From JACKIC01 sp964392305 (GTDB lineage: Bacteria > Planctomycetota > UBA1135 > UBA2386): a DNA stretch of 64,000 nt. Every line of letters begins with the position of its first letter. Positions within the stretch are counted from its first letter, which is position 1. A program made the translations under genes and the position numbers. The stretch spans positions 92,488 to 156,487 of the forward strand of contig CAYMPV010000012.1 of the NCBI GenBank assembly GCA_964392305.1, given 5' to 3'. Below the pieces are notes generated by a model. The model did no database searches and had not been told where the DNA came from. It saw only the letters and a program-made list of their open reading frames with translations. Shown in pieces: positions 17,501 through 24,915 of this stretch.

Positions 17501-17731
17501 GCCGTCGAACCGACACAGACCACCGAAGGTCGCGACCCACAGCATGCCGTCGCGATCGAACTGCAGACCGCTGACCGTGTTCTGCGGCAGACCCGAAGTC
17601 GCGTCCCACGCCTGCACCTGCAGATGGGAGTGCGCCGGCACGTCGATCACCGGCTGCTGCGCGCCGCCGAACGCCACCAGGCAGGCCGACGCCGCGGCCC
17701 GACCCAGGGTGCTCAGTGGCGGCAGGCGCAT
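14531..17731 (-). CDS. two-component sensor kinase with periplasmic propeller domains
   Basis: A 1066-residue membrane sensor histidine kinase. A signal peptide (residues 1-25) is followed by about 600 residues of two-component-regulator propeller repeats (for example SGLQFDRDGMLWVATFGGLCRFDG) and a Y_Y_Y-like beta domain. A membrane helix lies at 736-753, a coiled coil at about 770-815, and HisKA follows with GGVAHDFNNLL (phospho-His831). HATPase_c carries NLCINARDAM, DTGVGM and GRGTGLGLATVYG. There is no receiver or regulator domain, unlike the hybrid forms of Bacteroides. No response regulator is adjacent. TATGGT lies eight bases before the ATG. Confidence 0.92.
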   Translation of the reverse strand: MRLPPLSTLGRAAASACLVAFGGAQQPVIDVPAHSHLQVQAWDATSGLPQNTVSGLQFDRDGMLWVATFGGLCRFDGVAWRAENASGGGLQDQRITVISQDAAGELLVGTEQGTLFSRRNGRFHRLAQVPGNNMRYAGAGAPGQVWCGTSEGLFAVREDGSVVELADRERRDARALLPFDDGPQLVTRLGVFRIDALGAAPVIAEACTSAVMVDGRAFVGMDSGLLAYDGREYRVLATPDVPEMGTVTALAATANGLLWVGCAGMLCRIDPLGGAPPLVLRIGHRVRSLLVEGDRAVWVGFEGGGLVRLVDSEVELLPLQLADEELREPHSVLAAGEGTWWVGTERGLFRSDGRQFEAVHGLQRTAIGGLVLSSRGELWVGVEGGVSRLRGDQLEHFGQQPPGRVRAIHLDASGRLWSGTEDGVRWLQGGRWAEPPAELVMRGETVKLIVALPGGDLWIASNRSLLRLAPDLRVTLRLQNGVELPHGEVRAVLPTASDRVWLGCYGGGFVAVDGDQLRSVGAPEGLFDPFVCSVLPVDDRWVVGSNRGTFLIEPEALDRVVDGKHPRVVCRPLFGPRGAAAEASGGVFPSIARAGDQVLLCGVRGLLTVDLQRLHRWPPPGSCTIDGVAAGGRRLSLQDQQNVVLGTAVERVITVEVAAPCFDAPELQRHRWRLLPEQPEWTEPTAERQISFGVTTPGLHRFEVQAWSVDGRGGPVTSLSLQVQPRLLERTSTRIGFVVLVLLLGGLAIRFGGRRAARRARLLRRLVDERTLELRELHKVLEQRVADRTAELRAALEQSQLEHQQRLQLQHELQQFQRMESLGALAGGVAHDFNNLLTVVLGNASLLEAELPPGGPQIELAARMREAAEQGRRMTRHLLTVASRQTVQTEVVDLVEQVRGQLPLLTQLVGSGVRLELELPAAACTVRAAPTQLEQVLSNLCINARDAMPDGGLLRISVRRVAAGVEMRVADTGVGMSEEVLQRAFEPFFSTKRTGRGTGLGLATVYGITKQLGGRVHIESALGAGTTFVLVLPVVEPLVDIPRVDGRASGDARVPQQDARRDDVRS

Positions 17732-17818
17732 GGCGCGGCACCATACCTTCGATCCGGTTCGACTGGCGATCACACGGCCCGTCTCATCGGTGTTTCGGCC
17801 CTGGCGACGAAAGCCGGG

Positions 17819-17846
17819 TTGCTCAACCGCGCCCCCTCGCTAACCT
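17819..17846 (+). promoter_or_regulatory. candidate promoter of the EF-P-like gene, leaderless
   Basis: TTGCTC (17819-17824), a 16-base spacer and TAACCT (17841-17846) form a plausible promoter. The ATG follows eight bases after the -10 hexamer, placing the likely transcription start on or next to the start codon. Confidence 0.45.
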
Positions 17847-17854
17847 GTTTGCCC

Positions 17855-18403
17855 ATGCAAGTCGCCGCACTCGAACTCCGCCCCGGTGTCCTGGTCTCCT
17901 ACGAAGGCCGCATGTGCACGGTCGTCTGGTGGAACATGCTCCGCAACGACCGCCGCGCGTTCGTGCAGATGCGCATCAAGGACCTGATGACGGGCCGCGT
18001 CACCGAGCTCAAGGAACAGACCGACAGCCGCTGGGAAGTGCTCGACAAGGAGGAGAACGACCTGAGCTACTCCTACCGCGACGGCATCGACGAGGTTTTC
18101 TTCTCCGAGGCCGGCGAGGAAGTGCGCTGCCCGGTGGCCGCCGCCGAAGACGCGTTGAAGTGGCCGTCCGACGTCTACAAGGGCTTCTTCGTCAACGGCG
18201 CGCTGGTGGCCGTGTTCCCGCCCAAGCACTCGGTGCTGACGATCACCGAGACCGCGCCGCCGATGCGCAACGCGGGTTCGGGCAGCAAGGAGGCCGTGCT
18301 CGAGAACGGCATGAAGGTCAAGGTCAACCTGCTGTGCGACATCGGCGAGAAGGTGCGCATCGACACCGAGACGCTCGAGTTCAAGGAACGCATCGCCAAG
18401 TGA
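17855..18403 (+). CDS. efp: divergent elongation factor P
   Basis: A 182-residue three-domain EF-P homologue. The family rescues ribosomes stalled on proline runs by contacting the P-site tRNA. The N-terminal KOW-like domain (LRPGVLVSYEGRMCTVVWW), the RIKDLMTGRVTELK strand and the C-terminal OB domain ending in VRIDTETLEF are present. The loop that normally reads KPGKG with the modified Lys (Lys34 in E. coli) here reads LRNDRRAF, putting Asp32 at the aligned tip. It may be a paralogue with a changed role, or use Arg33/34. It is divergent from the sensor kinase gene. Confidence 0.88.
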   Translation: MQVAALELRPGVLVSYEGRMCTVVWWNMLRNDRRAFVQMRIKDLMTGRVTELKEQTDSRWEVLDKEENDLSYSYRDGIDEVFFSEAGEEVRCPVAAAEDALKWPSDVYKGFFVNGALVAVFPPKHSVLTITETAPPMRNAGSGSKEAVLENGMKVKVNLLCDIGEKVRIDTETLEFKERIAK

Positions 18404-18516
18404 TGGCGTCGGGAGACCCTTCGCCCGAGGCTGAGAGGCAGGCGGGCTCCGGGTCGACCACGGCAAGGTCTGTTGCCCCATGAGGGATCGGCGTCCCTGG
18501 CGCCGGGATCGCCCCC

Positions 18517-19437
18517 TCAGAACGCGAAGATGTGGAACGCGTCCGAGACGCGCACGGCCGGCACGAAGTCGACGAGCTGCGCGTGCAGGGTGATCGGCCG
18601 GAACGCCTGGGGAATCTGCAGACTCCAACGATCGGTGTAGTGGAGCGCATCGGGAGCCGGCACCAGGAAGCACGGCAGCGGCGCGAGCGTCAGCGACGGC
18701 GGCAGCAGCTGCATCGGCGCGCTGAGCCCCAGGACCTGCAGCGCGGGTTGGCCGGCGCGCAATTGGACATCACCCGTCGTGCGATCCCACGGCGTGGCGA
18801 CCGCCAGCGTGTTGAACGTGCCGCAGTTGGCGGCGACTGGCAGCGTGTGGATGCCGTAGTCCGGACGCAGCCGCAACTCGAATTCGACTTCGAAGGTGCC
18901 CTGCAGGTGCGAACTGGCGTCGAGCAGCACGCGCATCTGCAGCGGCTGCGCGACGAGGTCCGCGGCGGCGCCGCTCAGCGGCGCGAACCCGGGAAACCAG
19001 TCGAACGTGCCGTCGTTGCCGACGTCGACGGCGACGGACGTCGACAGGCCGTTGCCGGTGACGCGCACATCGCCCGTGTAGCGCACGGGGATCGCCGCGG
19101 GCCCCGCGCCGGCGAACGAGACCACGAACTCCCCCGTGCCGACGTGCGCGAACGTGCCGCTGCCGAGGATCGTGGTCAGGCTCACGCGAAACGTCGCGTC
19201 CGCCGACGTGACCGAGGCATCCCAGTCGACCGCCGCGGCGTTGTAGCCCGGCCCGCCGCCGACCACCGAGAAGACACCCTGGTTGCCCACGGGACCAGCT
19301 TGCAGGGTCTGCGTCGCCACCTGCGTGCCGACGGTGACCGCACACGCCACGGGCGCGGCGACCAGCACGGTCGGGACGACCGTCTGGGCGGTGAGCAGAC
19401 TCCCCAGGGAAACGACACACGCGAGGTGGAGCACCAT
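18517..19437 (-). CDS. secreted protein of unknown function
   Basis: A 306-residue exported protein; the signal peptide MVLHLACVVSLGSLLTAQ decides the start at 19437. The mature part is beta-rich and low in lysine, with no known catalytic motif. Its end (LHAQLVDFVPAVRVSDAFHIFAF) resembles the C-terminal module of the RCC1-repeat protein at 24912 and of the protein at 13235. It is probably a surface or extracellular protein. It is divergent from cstA with only 83 bases between starts. Confidence 0.72.
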   Translation of the reverse strand: MVLHLACVVSLGSLLTAQTVVPTVLVAAPVACAVTVGTQVATQTLQAGPVGNQGVFSVVGGGPGYNAAAVDWDASVTSADATFRVSLTTILGSGTFAHVGTGEFVVSFAGAGPAAIPVRYTGDVRVTGNGLSTSVAVDVGNDGTFDWFPGFAPLSGAAADLVAQPLQMRVLLDASSHLQGTFEVEFELRLRPDYGIHTLPVAANCGTFNTLAVATPWDRTTGDVQLRAGQPALQVLGLSAPMQLLPPSLTLAPLPCFLVPAPDALHYTDRWSLQIPQAFRPITLHAQLVDFVPAVRVSDAFHIFAF

Positions 19438-19445
19438 GGCGGGGC

Positions 19446-19473
19446 CAATTAGGAACGCAGAATGCACCGGTAA
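19446..19473 (-). promoter_or_regulatory. candidate promoter of the secreted-protein gene
   Basis: Minus-strand TTACCG (19473-19468), a 16-base spacer and TAATTG (19451-19446). Eight bases separate the -10 hexamer from the ATG at 19437, the same leaderless geometry seen at other genes here. Confidence 0.4.
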
Positions 19474-19520
19474 CGCCGCACACTGGCACCCCACCGGGCG
19501 CCCCGGCAGCATGCGCACCC

Positions 19521-21224
19521 ATGCCGTCGCTCGCCCTGCTGCTCGGTCTGTGCCTCGTCGCGTTCTGGCTGGCGCACCGCTTCTACGGCCGGCTGCTCGC
19601 GCGCCTGTTCGGGCTCGACGCCCAAAGGCGAACGCCCGCGCACGAGCACGAGGACGGCGAGGACTTCGTGCCGACGCCGCGCTTCTACCTGCTCTCGCAG
19701 CACTTCTCGGCGATCAGCGCCGCCGGGCCGATCGCCGGGCCGATCCTGGCCGCGCTGTGGTTCGGCTGGGGCCCCGCGTTCTGGTGGATCGTGCTCGGCT
19801 GCATCTTCATCGGCGCGATGCACGACTTCGCGGCGCTGGTCGGCTCGGTGCGCCACGGCGCGTGCTCGGTGGCGCAGCTGCTGCGCGAGAACCTCAACCC
19901 GCGCAGCTATTCGGTGTTCACGGTCTACATCTGGCTGGCCCTGATCTACGTGATCATCGCCTTCACCGACGTCACCGCGCGCGCCTTCGTCGAAGCGCTC
20001 GACGTCGTCGTGCCCGGCAGCGACGGCGGCCAGGTGCAGGTCGCGGGCGCCGGCGTCGCCAGCAGTTCGATGCTGTATCTGGCGCTGTCGCTGCTGATGG
20101 GCGTGGTGGTGAAGTACCTGCGCCCGCCGCTGTGGCTGACGACGCCGGTGTTCGTGCCCGCCGTCGGCGCCGCGATCTGGATCGGCCCGTCGATCCCACT
20201 CGATCTGTCGGCGGCCGGCGACATCCCGTCGCTGCACTGGGCCTGGCTGATCCTCGCCTACTGCGGCATCGCCTCGGTGCTGCCGATGTGGCTGTTGCTG
20301 CAGCCGCGCGGCTACCTGGGCGGGTTCTTCCTCTACATCACGCTCGGCGGCGGACTGCTGGGATTGTTGTGGTCGAACCCACAGATCACGTGGCCGACGT
20401 TCACGGGTTTCACCGGCACCAACAACGCGCCGCTCGTGCCGTTCCTGTTCATCACCATCGCCTGCGGCGCGTGCAGCGGCTTCCACGGTCTGGTGTGTTC
20501 GGGAACGACCAGCAAGCAGATCGACCGCGAACCCGACGCGCACCTCGTCGGCTACGGCGGCATGCTGCTCGAAGGCGTCGTCGCGCTGCTGGCGCTCGCG
20601 TGCGTGATGACGATCGCGCCCGGCAGCGAGCTCGCCGGCAAGGGCCCCGACAAGATCTTCGGCGTCGGCGTCGGCTCGTTCCTGCACCAGCTCGGCGTGC
20701 CGCTGACGTTCGCGGTGACCTTCGGCATGCTCGCGTTCGCGACGTTCGTCTACGACACCCTCGACGTCTGCACGCGCCTCGCGCGTTACCTGTTCACCGA
20801 GTTCACGGGCTGGAAGACGCGCACCGCCGGCGTCGTCGGCACCGTGATCTCCCTGCTGCTGCCCGCGTGGTTCGTGGCGCAGACCGTGATCGGCCCCAGC
20901 GGCAAGATCGTGCCCGCCTACATGGTCATCTGGCCGTTGTTCGGCTCGACCAACCAGCTGCTCGCCGGGCTCACGCTCGTCGGCCTGTCGCTGTGGCTCG
21001 CCAACACCGGCAAACCCGTGCTGCTGCGCTGGCTGGTCGGCGTGCCGATGGTGTTCATGATGGGCATGACGATCAGCGCGCTCGTGCTGCAGATCGCCGC
21101 GGCGACGGACAGGATGCTGATCGTGGTCGCCGTGGTGTTGCTGGGGCTGGCGCTTTGGATCACGATCGAGGCTGTGATCGCGCTGCTGCGGCGCACGCCG
21201 GCACGGCCTGCTGCAGCGCCGTGA
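19521..21224 (+). CDS. cstA: CstA-family carbon starvation / pyruvate or peptide transporter
   Basis: A 567-residue inner-membrane transporter with about 15 helices. CstA proteins import pyruvate or peptides, often during carbon limitation. Family blocks include FYLLSQHFSAISAAGPIAGPILA and GCIFIGAMHDFAALVGSVRHG near the N-terminus. ACGACSGFHGLVCSGTTSKQI in the middle and AYMVIWPLFGSTNQLLAGLTL near the end follow. Its stop codon and that of the convergent propeller gene lie within one 14-base palindrome. No partner or regulator gene is adjacent. Confidence 0.95.
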   Translation: MPSLALLLGLCLVAFWLAHRFYGRLLARLFGLDAQRRTPAHEHEDGEDFVPTPRFYLLSQHFSAISAAGPIAGPILAALWFGWGPAFWWIVLGCIFIGAMHDFAALVGSVRHGACSVAQLLRENLNPRSYSVFTVYIWLALIYVIIAFTDVTARAFVEALDVVVPGSDGGQVQVAGAGVASSSMLYLALSLLMGVVVKYLRPPLWLTTPVFVPAVGAAIWIGPSIPLDLSAAGDIPSLHWAWLILAYCGIASVLPMWLLLQPRGYLGGFFLYITLGGGLLGLLWSNPQITWPTFTGFTGTNNAPLVPFLFITIACGACSGFHGLVCSGTTSKQIDREPDAHLVGYGGMLLEGVVALLALACVMTIAPGSELAGKGPDKIFGVGVGSFLHQLGVPLTFAVTFGMLAFATFVYDTLDVCTRLARYLFTEFTGWKTRTAGVVGTVISLLLPAWFVAQTVIGPSGKIVPAYMVIWPLFGSTNQLLAGLTLVGLSLWLANTGKPVLLRWLVGVPMVFMMGMTISALVLQIAAATDRMLIVVAVVLLGLALWITIEAVIALLRRTPARPAAAP

Positions 21225-21234
21225 CTGCAGTCAC
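21221..21234. other. palindrome containing both convergent stop codons
   Basis: GTGACTGCAGTCAC is a perfect 14-base palindrome. It contains the cstA TGA (21222-21224) and the TGA of the opposing propeller gene (21233-21231), leaving six bases between the coding regions. Confidence 0.8.
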
Positions 21235-24200
21235 TTGACGTGCGGGATCGCCAGCTGCAGGGCCAGCTTGTTGAACGCCGCGACCTGCTCCTTCTGCACC
21301 GCCTCGAACTTCACCAGCTCGGCGTCGATCGCCGCGATCAGCTCGTCGGCGACGGCACGCTGGCCGGCGGTCGGCCCGAACTCGGCGCGGTCGGTGGCCG
21401 ACAACACCCCGAGCAGCTTGTCGGTGAGCTTGATCGGGTAGTTGAGCGGGTCCTGACTGCTCTGGCTCTTGGTCTGGTAGAGCACTTCCTCGATCGCGGT
21501 GAGTGCGGCGGCGGTTTCGGCGCGCTGCTGGTCGAGCCGGTCCTTGGGCTCACCCTCGGCGCGATCGGTCACGGCCTGCATCTGCTCGCGCAGGCGCCGC
21601 ATCGCCTCGATCGCCTCGTGCGCCTTGGTGACCGTGTCGCGGCAGCGCCGCGACAGCCGGTAGCGGTCCTGCAGTTCGGCGACGGTCGCGGTCGACCGCG
21701 GGTCCTTGCCGATGCGGCCCGTGACCGAGACCTCGTGTTCGCCGAGCGTGAGCTTGACCGGGTAGTCGCCCGGTGCCGCGCGCGGCGCGCCGCCGCGGCC
21801 GTTCCACAGGATCATCTTGTCGAGGATCTTGGGCGGCTCGGACTTCCAGGTCACGGTCACCTCGTTCATGCCGCGCTTCACCTGCCACTTCTCGTCGTCC
21901 TTCTCGGCGTCGGTGGCGCGGCGGAACACGACCTCGCCGTCGAAGTCGCGCACCTCGAGCACGGCGCGCTCGGTCACCGGCTCGTCCTGCCTGCCGCCGA
22001 CGTGGAAGCGCACGCGGTAGTCCTGGTCGGGGTTCTGCCCCTGGCCCGGCGCGTCGCCATCGCGACCGGGGAACTGCACCGCGGTCACCGGCTCGTACAG
22101 GTGCAACGGCTCCTGCGCCTGCTCGGCGTGCAGTTGGCGCACGTGCTGCAGGCCGTCGAACGACCAGAGCGCGCGGCCCTGCGTTGCGGCGATCAGACTG
22201 TGGTCCTCGATCACCAGGTCGGTGATCGGCACCAGCGGCAGCGAGTTGGCGAAACGCTGCCAGCGGCGACCGTCGTCGAAGCTGACCCAGACCGTGCGTT
22301 CGGTGCCGCAGAACAGCAACCCGGGCCGCTGCGGATCGGGTTGGATGCAGCGCGTGAACCAACGCGGGTCCAGGCCCCCGACGATCGTGCGCCAGGTCGC
22401 GCCGTAGTCGTGCGTGACGTAGAGATACGGATGGAAGTCGTCGAGCTTGTAGCGCGTGCCGGCGACGTAACACGAACCGTCGCCGTGCGGGCCGGCGACG
22501 ATGTCGTTCCACTGCATCCACTCGGGCGCGTCGGGCGGCGTGACGTTCTTCCAGCTCTTGCCGCCGTCGGTGGTGACGTGCACGAGGCCGTCGTCGCTGC
22601 CGGTCCAGATCGTGCCCGGCACACGTCCTTCGCAGACCGTGAAGATCGTGCCGTAGTACTCGACCGAAGTGTTGTCCTGCGTGATCGGTCCGCCCGACGA
22701 GCCCATCTTGCTCTTGTCGTTGCGCGTCAGGTCGCCGCTGATCGCGGTCCACGTCGCCCCTTCGTCGCGGCTGACGAACAGCACCTGCGCGGCGGTGTAG
22801 AGCACCTCGGGGTCGTGCTGCGAGAACAGGATCGGGAAGTTCCACTGGAAGCGATAGGTGAGATCCTCGGCGCCGGCCCCCATCGGGTTGTCGGGCCACA
22901 CGTCGACGCGCCGCGACAGCCGCGTGCGATGGTCGAGCCGCACCAGATAGCCGCCGTAGCTGCCGCCGAACACGATCTCGGCATCCCCGGGTTTGGGCGC
23001 GATCCAGCCGCTCTCGCCGCCGGCGGTCGATTCCCAATCGTCTTCACCGATGCCGGCGCCGCGGCTGCGATGCGCGATGCGCACCGTGCTGTTGTCCTGC
23101 TGCGCGGCGTAGATCCGGTACGGCGCCGCGTCGTCGACGGCCACGCGATAGAACTGCGCCGTCGGCTGGTTGCCCTGCGAGCTCCAGGTCTTGCCGCCGT
23201 CGGTCGTGATGCACGCGCCGCCGTCGTTGCCCTCGATCATGCGCAAGGGGTCCTTGGGGTCGATCCACAGGTCGTGGTTGTCACCGTGCGGGGTGCGGAT
23301 CGTCGTGAACGTCTTGCCGCCGTCGGTCGACTTGTGGAACTGCACGTTCAGCACGTAGACCGTGTCCGCGTCCTTGGGATCGGCGTAGACCCGCGTGTAG
23401 TACCAGGCGCGCTGCCGCAGGCTGCGGTCGTCGTTGACCTTGGTCCAGGTCGCACCGGCATCGTCGCTGCGGAACAGGCCGCCCGCTTCGGCTTCGATCT
23501 GCGCATAGACACGCTGCGGATCGGCCGGCGACACACAGATGCCGGCGATGCCCAGCGTGCCCTCGGGCAGCCCCTTGTTGCCGTGCATCGGCAACCAGGT
23601 GTCGCCGCCGTCGGTCGACTTCCACAGGCCCGAACCCTCACCGCCCGACTCGAGCGACCACGGCGTGCGGATCGCGCGCCAGGTCGTCGCATAGAGCGTG
23701 TTCGGATCGTCGGGGGCCAGGCACACGTCGACGGCACCGGCGTGCGCATTCACGAACAGGACACGCTGCCAGTTCTTGCCGCCGTCCTTGCTGCGGTAGA
23801 CGCCGCGTTCCTCGTTGGGGCCGCTGACGTGCCCCATCACCGCCGCGAAGACGATGTCGGCGTCCTTGGGATGCACCCGGATGCGGCTGATGTGGCGCGA
23901 GTCGGAAAGCCCCGCGAACTCCCACGTCTTGCCGGCATCGAGCGACTTCCACACGCCATCGCCCGAGCTGACGTTGCCGCGCCAGGTCTTCTCGCCGCCG
24001 CCGACGTAGACGACGTTGCTGTTGCTCGCGGCCACCGCGACCGCGCCGATCGAGCCGCCGAAGGTGCCGTCGCTGACGTTCTTCCAGGTCTTGCCACCGT
24101 CGGTGGTCTGCCACACACCGCCGCCCGTGGCGCCGAAGTAGTAGGTGTCGCGCGAGCCGGCGACGCCAGCGACCGCTGCGACACGCCCACCGCGGAACGG

Positions 24201-24365
24201 GCCGACCAGCCGCCAGTCGAACGTGTCGAACAGGACCTCGGGCACGGTGCCGGCGCCGATCGCGGCGGGCATCTCGGAGGCAGCCGTCTGGGCCGCGAGC
24301 GGCAGGCACGAAGCGAAGAACGAGGCGGCGGCGAGGGCCGCCGTCAGCGTGGGGCGAGTGCGCAT
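21231..24365 (-). CDS. secreted BNR / sortilin-type propeller protein
   Basis: A 1044-residue exported protein with a signal peptide ending CLPLAAQ. Residues of about 40-750 contain many BNR-like units with the pattern TTDGGKTWKNV, SLDAGKTWEFA, SKDGGKNWQRV and SDDAGATWTKV, forming one or two Asp-box beta propellers. The C-terminal 290 residues hold a beta domain (RAAPGDYPVKLTLGEHEVSV) and a helical segment (RLSRRCRDTVTKAHEAIEAMRRLREQ). Proteins of this layout are annotated as VPS10-like or glycosyl hydrolase-like, but no catalytic residue set is seen; binding is more likely. TAGCAT lies seven bases before the ATG. Confidence 0.85.
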   Translation of the reverse strand: MRTRPTLTAALAAASFFASCLPLAAQTAASEMPAAIGAGTVPEVLFDTFDWRLVGPFRGGRVAAVAGVAGSRDTYYFGATGGGVWQTTDGGKTWKNVSDGTFGGSIGAVAVAASNSNVVYVGGGEKTWRGNVSSGDGVWKSLDAGKTWEFAGLSDSRHISRIRVHPKDADIVFAAVMGHVSGPNEERGVYRSKDGGKNWQRVLFVNAHAGAVDVCLAPDDPNTLYATTWRAIRTPWSLESGGEGSGLWKSTDGGDTWLPMHGNKGLPEGTLGIAGICVSPADPQRVYAQIEAEAGGLFRSDDAGATWTKVNDDRSLRQRAWYYTRVYADPKDADTVYVLNVQFHKSTDGGKTFTTIRTPHGDNHDLWIDPKDPLRMIEGNDGGACITTDGGKTWSSQGNQPTAQFYRVAVDDAAPYRIYAAQQDNSTVRIAHRSRGAGIGEDDWESTAGGESGWIAPKPGDAEIVFGGSYGGYLVRLDHRTRLSRRVDVWPDNPMGAGAEDLTYRFQWNFPILFSQHDPEVLYTAAQVLFVSRDEGATWTAISGDLTRNDKSKMGSSGGPITQDNTSVEYYGTIFTVCEGRVPGTIWTGSDDGLVHVTTDGGKSWKNVTPPDAPEWMQWNDIVAGPHGDGSCYVAGTRYKLDDFHPYLYVTHDYGATWRTIVGGLDPRWFTRCIQPDPQRPGLLFCGTERTVWVSFDDGRRWQRFANSLPLVPITDLVIEDHSLIAATQGRALWSFDGLQHVRQLHAEQAQEPLHLYEPVTAVQFPGRDGDAPGQGQNPDQDYRVRFHVGGRQDEPVTERAVLEVRDFDGEVVFRRATDAEKDDEKWQVKRGMNEVTVTWKSEPPKILDKMILWNGRGGAPRAAPGDYPVKLTLGEHEVSVTGRIGKDPRSTATVAELQDRYRLSRRCRDTVTKAHEAIEAMRRLREQMQAVTDRAEGEPKDRLDQQRAETAAALTAIEEVLYQTKSQSSQDPLNYPIKLTDKLLGVLSATDRAEFGPTAGQRAVADELIAAIDAELVKFEAVQKEQVAAFNKLALQLAIPHVK

Positions 24366-24435
24366 GGTCGGGATGCTACGCAACCGCACGGCGCACGGAG
24401 AGGTTCTTGCCGACGCAACGGCCGGCTGATGTCGA

Positions 24436-24915
24436 TCACCGGCGCGGCGAACAACGCTCCGCGGAGCAGTCCTCGCCGGTCGACGTCGCCGTGCCGCGGC
24501 GCCTCCCGAACCAGCGACCCAGCGGCACGCGATAGCGAGCGAACTGCCGGTAGCCCAGGTCGGCGAACCAACGCAGCACCGGCCACCCGGTCGGCGCCAT
24601 CACCCAGCCCAGACCGACGGCGCGCCACGCGCCGCGCATCGCCGCCAGGCCCTCGACCACGTCCCCGTCGCCATCGACGCCGTGCAACCGCGCGTGCACC
24701 CGATCGTGCGTCAGCCCCAGCGGCGCCGGATCGAAGCCCGGCGCGGCGATGTCGATCACCGCCAGGCGCCCGTCGCGGTCGCGCCGACGCAGCCACTCGA
24801 CCTCGCGGCGACAGAACGGGCACTCGCTGTCGTAGAGCAAGGTGAAGGATGGCGCAGTCACGCCAGCGGGGTTCGCGGCGGCCGGCGCCGCGGATGCGTG
24901 CAGTTCGTCGTTCAT
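24436..24915 (-). CDS. DCC-family (DUF393) thiol-disulfide oxidoreductase-like protein
   Basis: A 159-residue protein with the family signature LLYDSECPFCRREVEWLRRRD near residue 26, where Asp and the CPFC pair give the name DCC. The GLAAMRGAW and RFADLGYRQFARYR blocks are also family-like. Members are thought to be thioredoxin-fold redox proteins, although the substrate is generally unknown. The ATG overlaps the stop of the upstream RCC1-repeat gene (ATGA), implying coupled translation, an unusual pairing with no obvious functional link. Confidence 0.88.
   Translation of the reverse strand: MNDELHASAAPAAANPAGVTAPSFTLLYDSECPFCRREVEWLRRRDRDGRLAVIDIAAPGFDPAPLGLTHDRVHARLHGVDGDGDVVEGLAAMRGAWRAVGLGWVMAPTGWPVLRWFADLGYRQFARYRVPLGRWFGRRRGTATSTGEDCSAERCSPRR

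Noticed and set aside
14402..17854. Plus-strand frame of more than 1100 codons upstream of efp
   Set aside because: Antisense to the propeller kinase and crossing the tRNA-Sec; no recognisable domain.
24436..24915. Selenoprotein candidate for the tRNA-Sec
   Set aside because: The redox motif is CPFC with ordinary cysteines, and no in-frame UGA in a conserved position was found in this gene.
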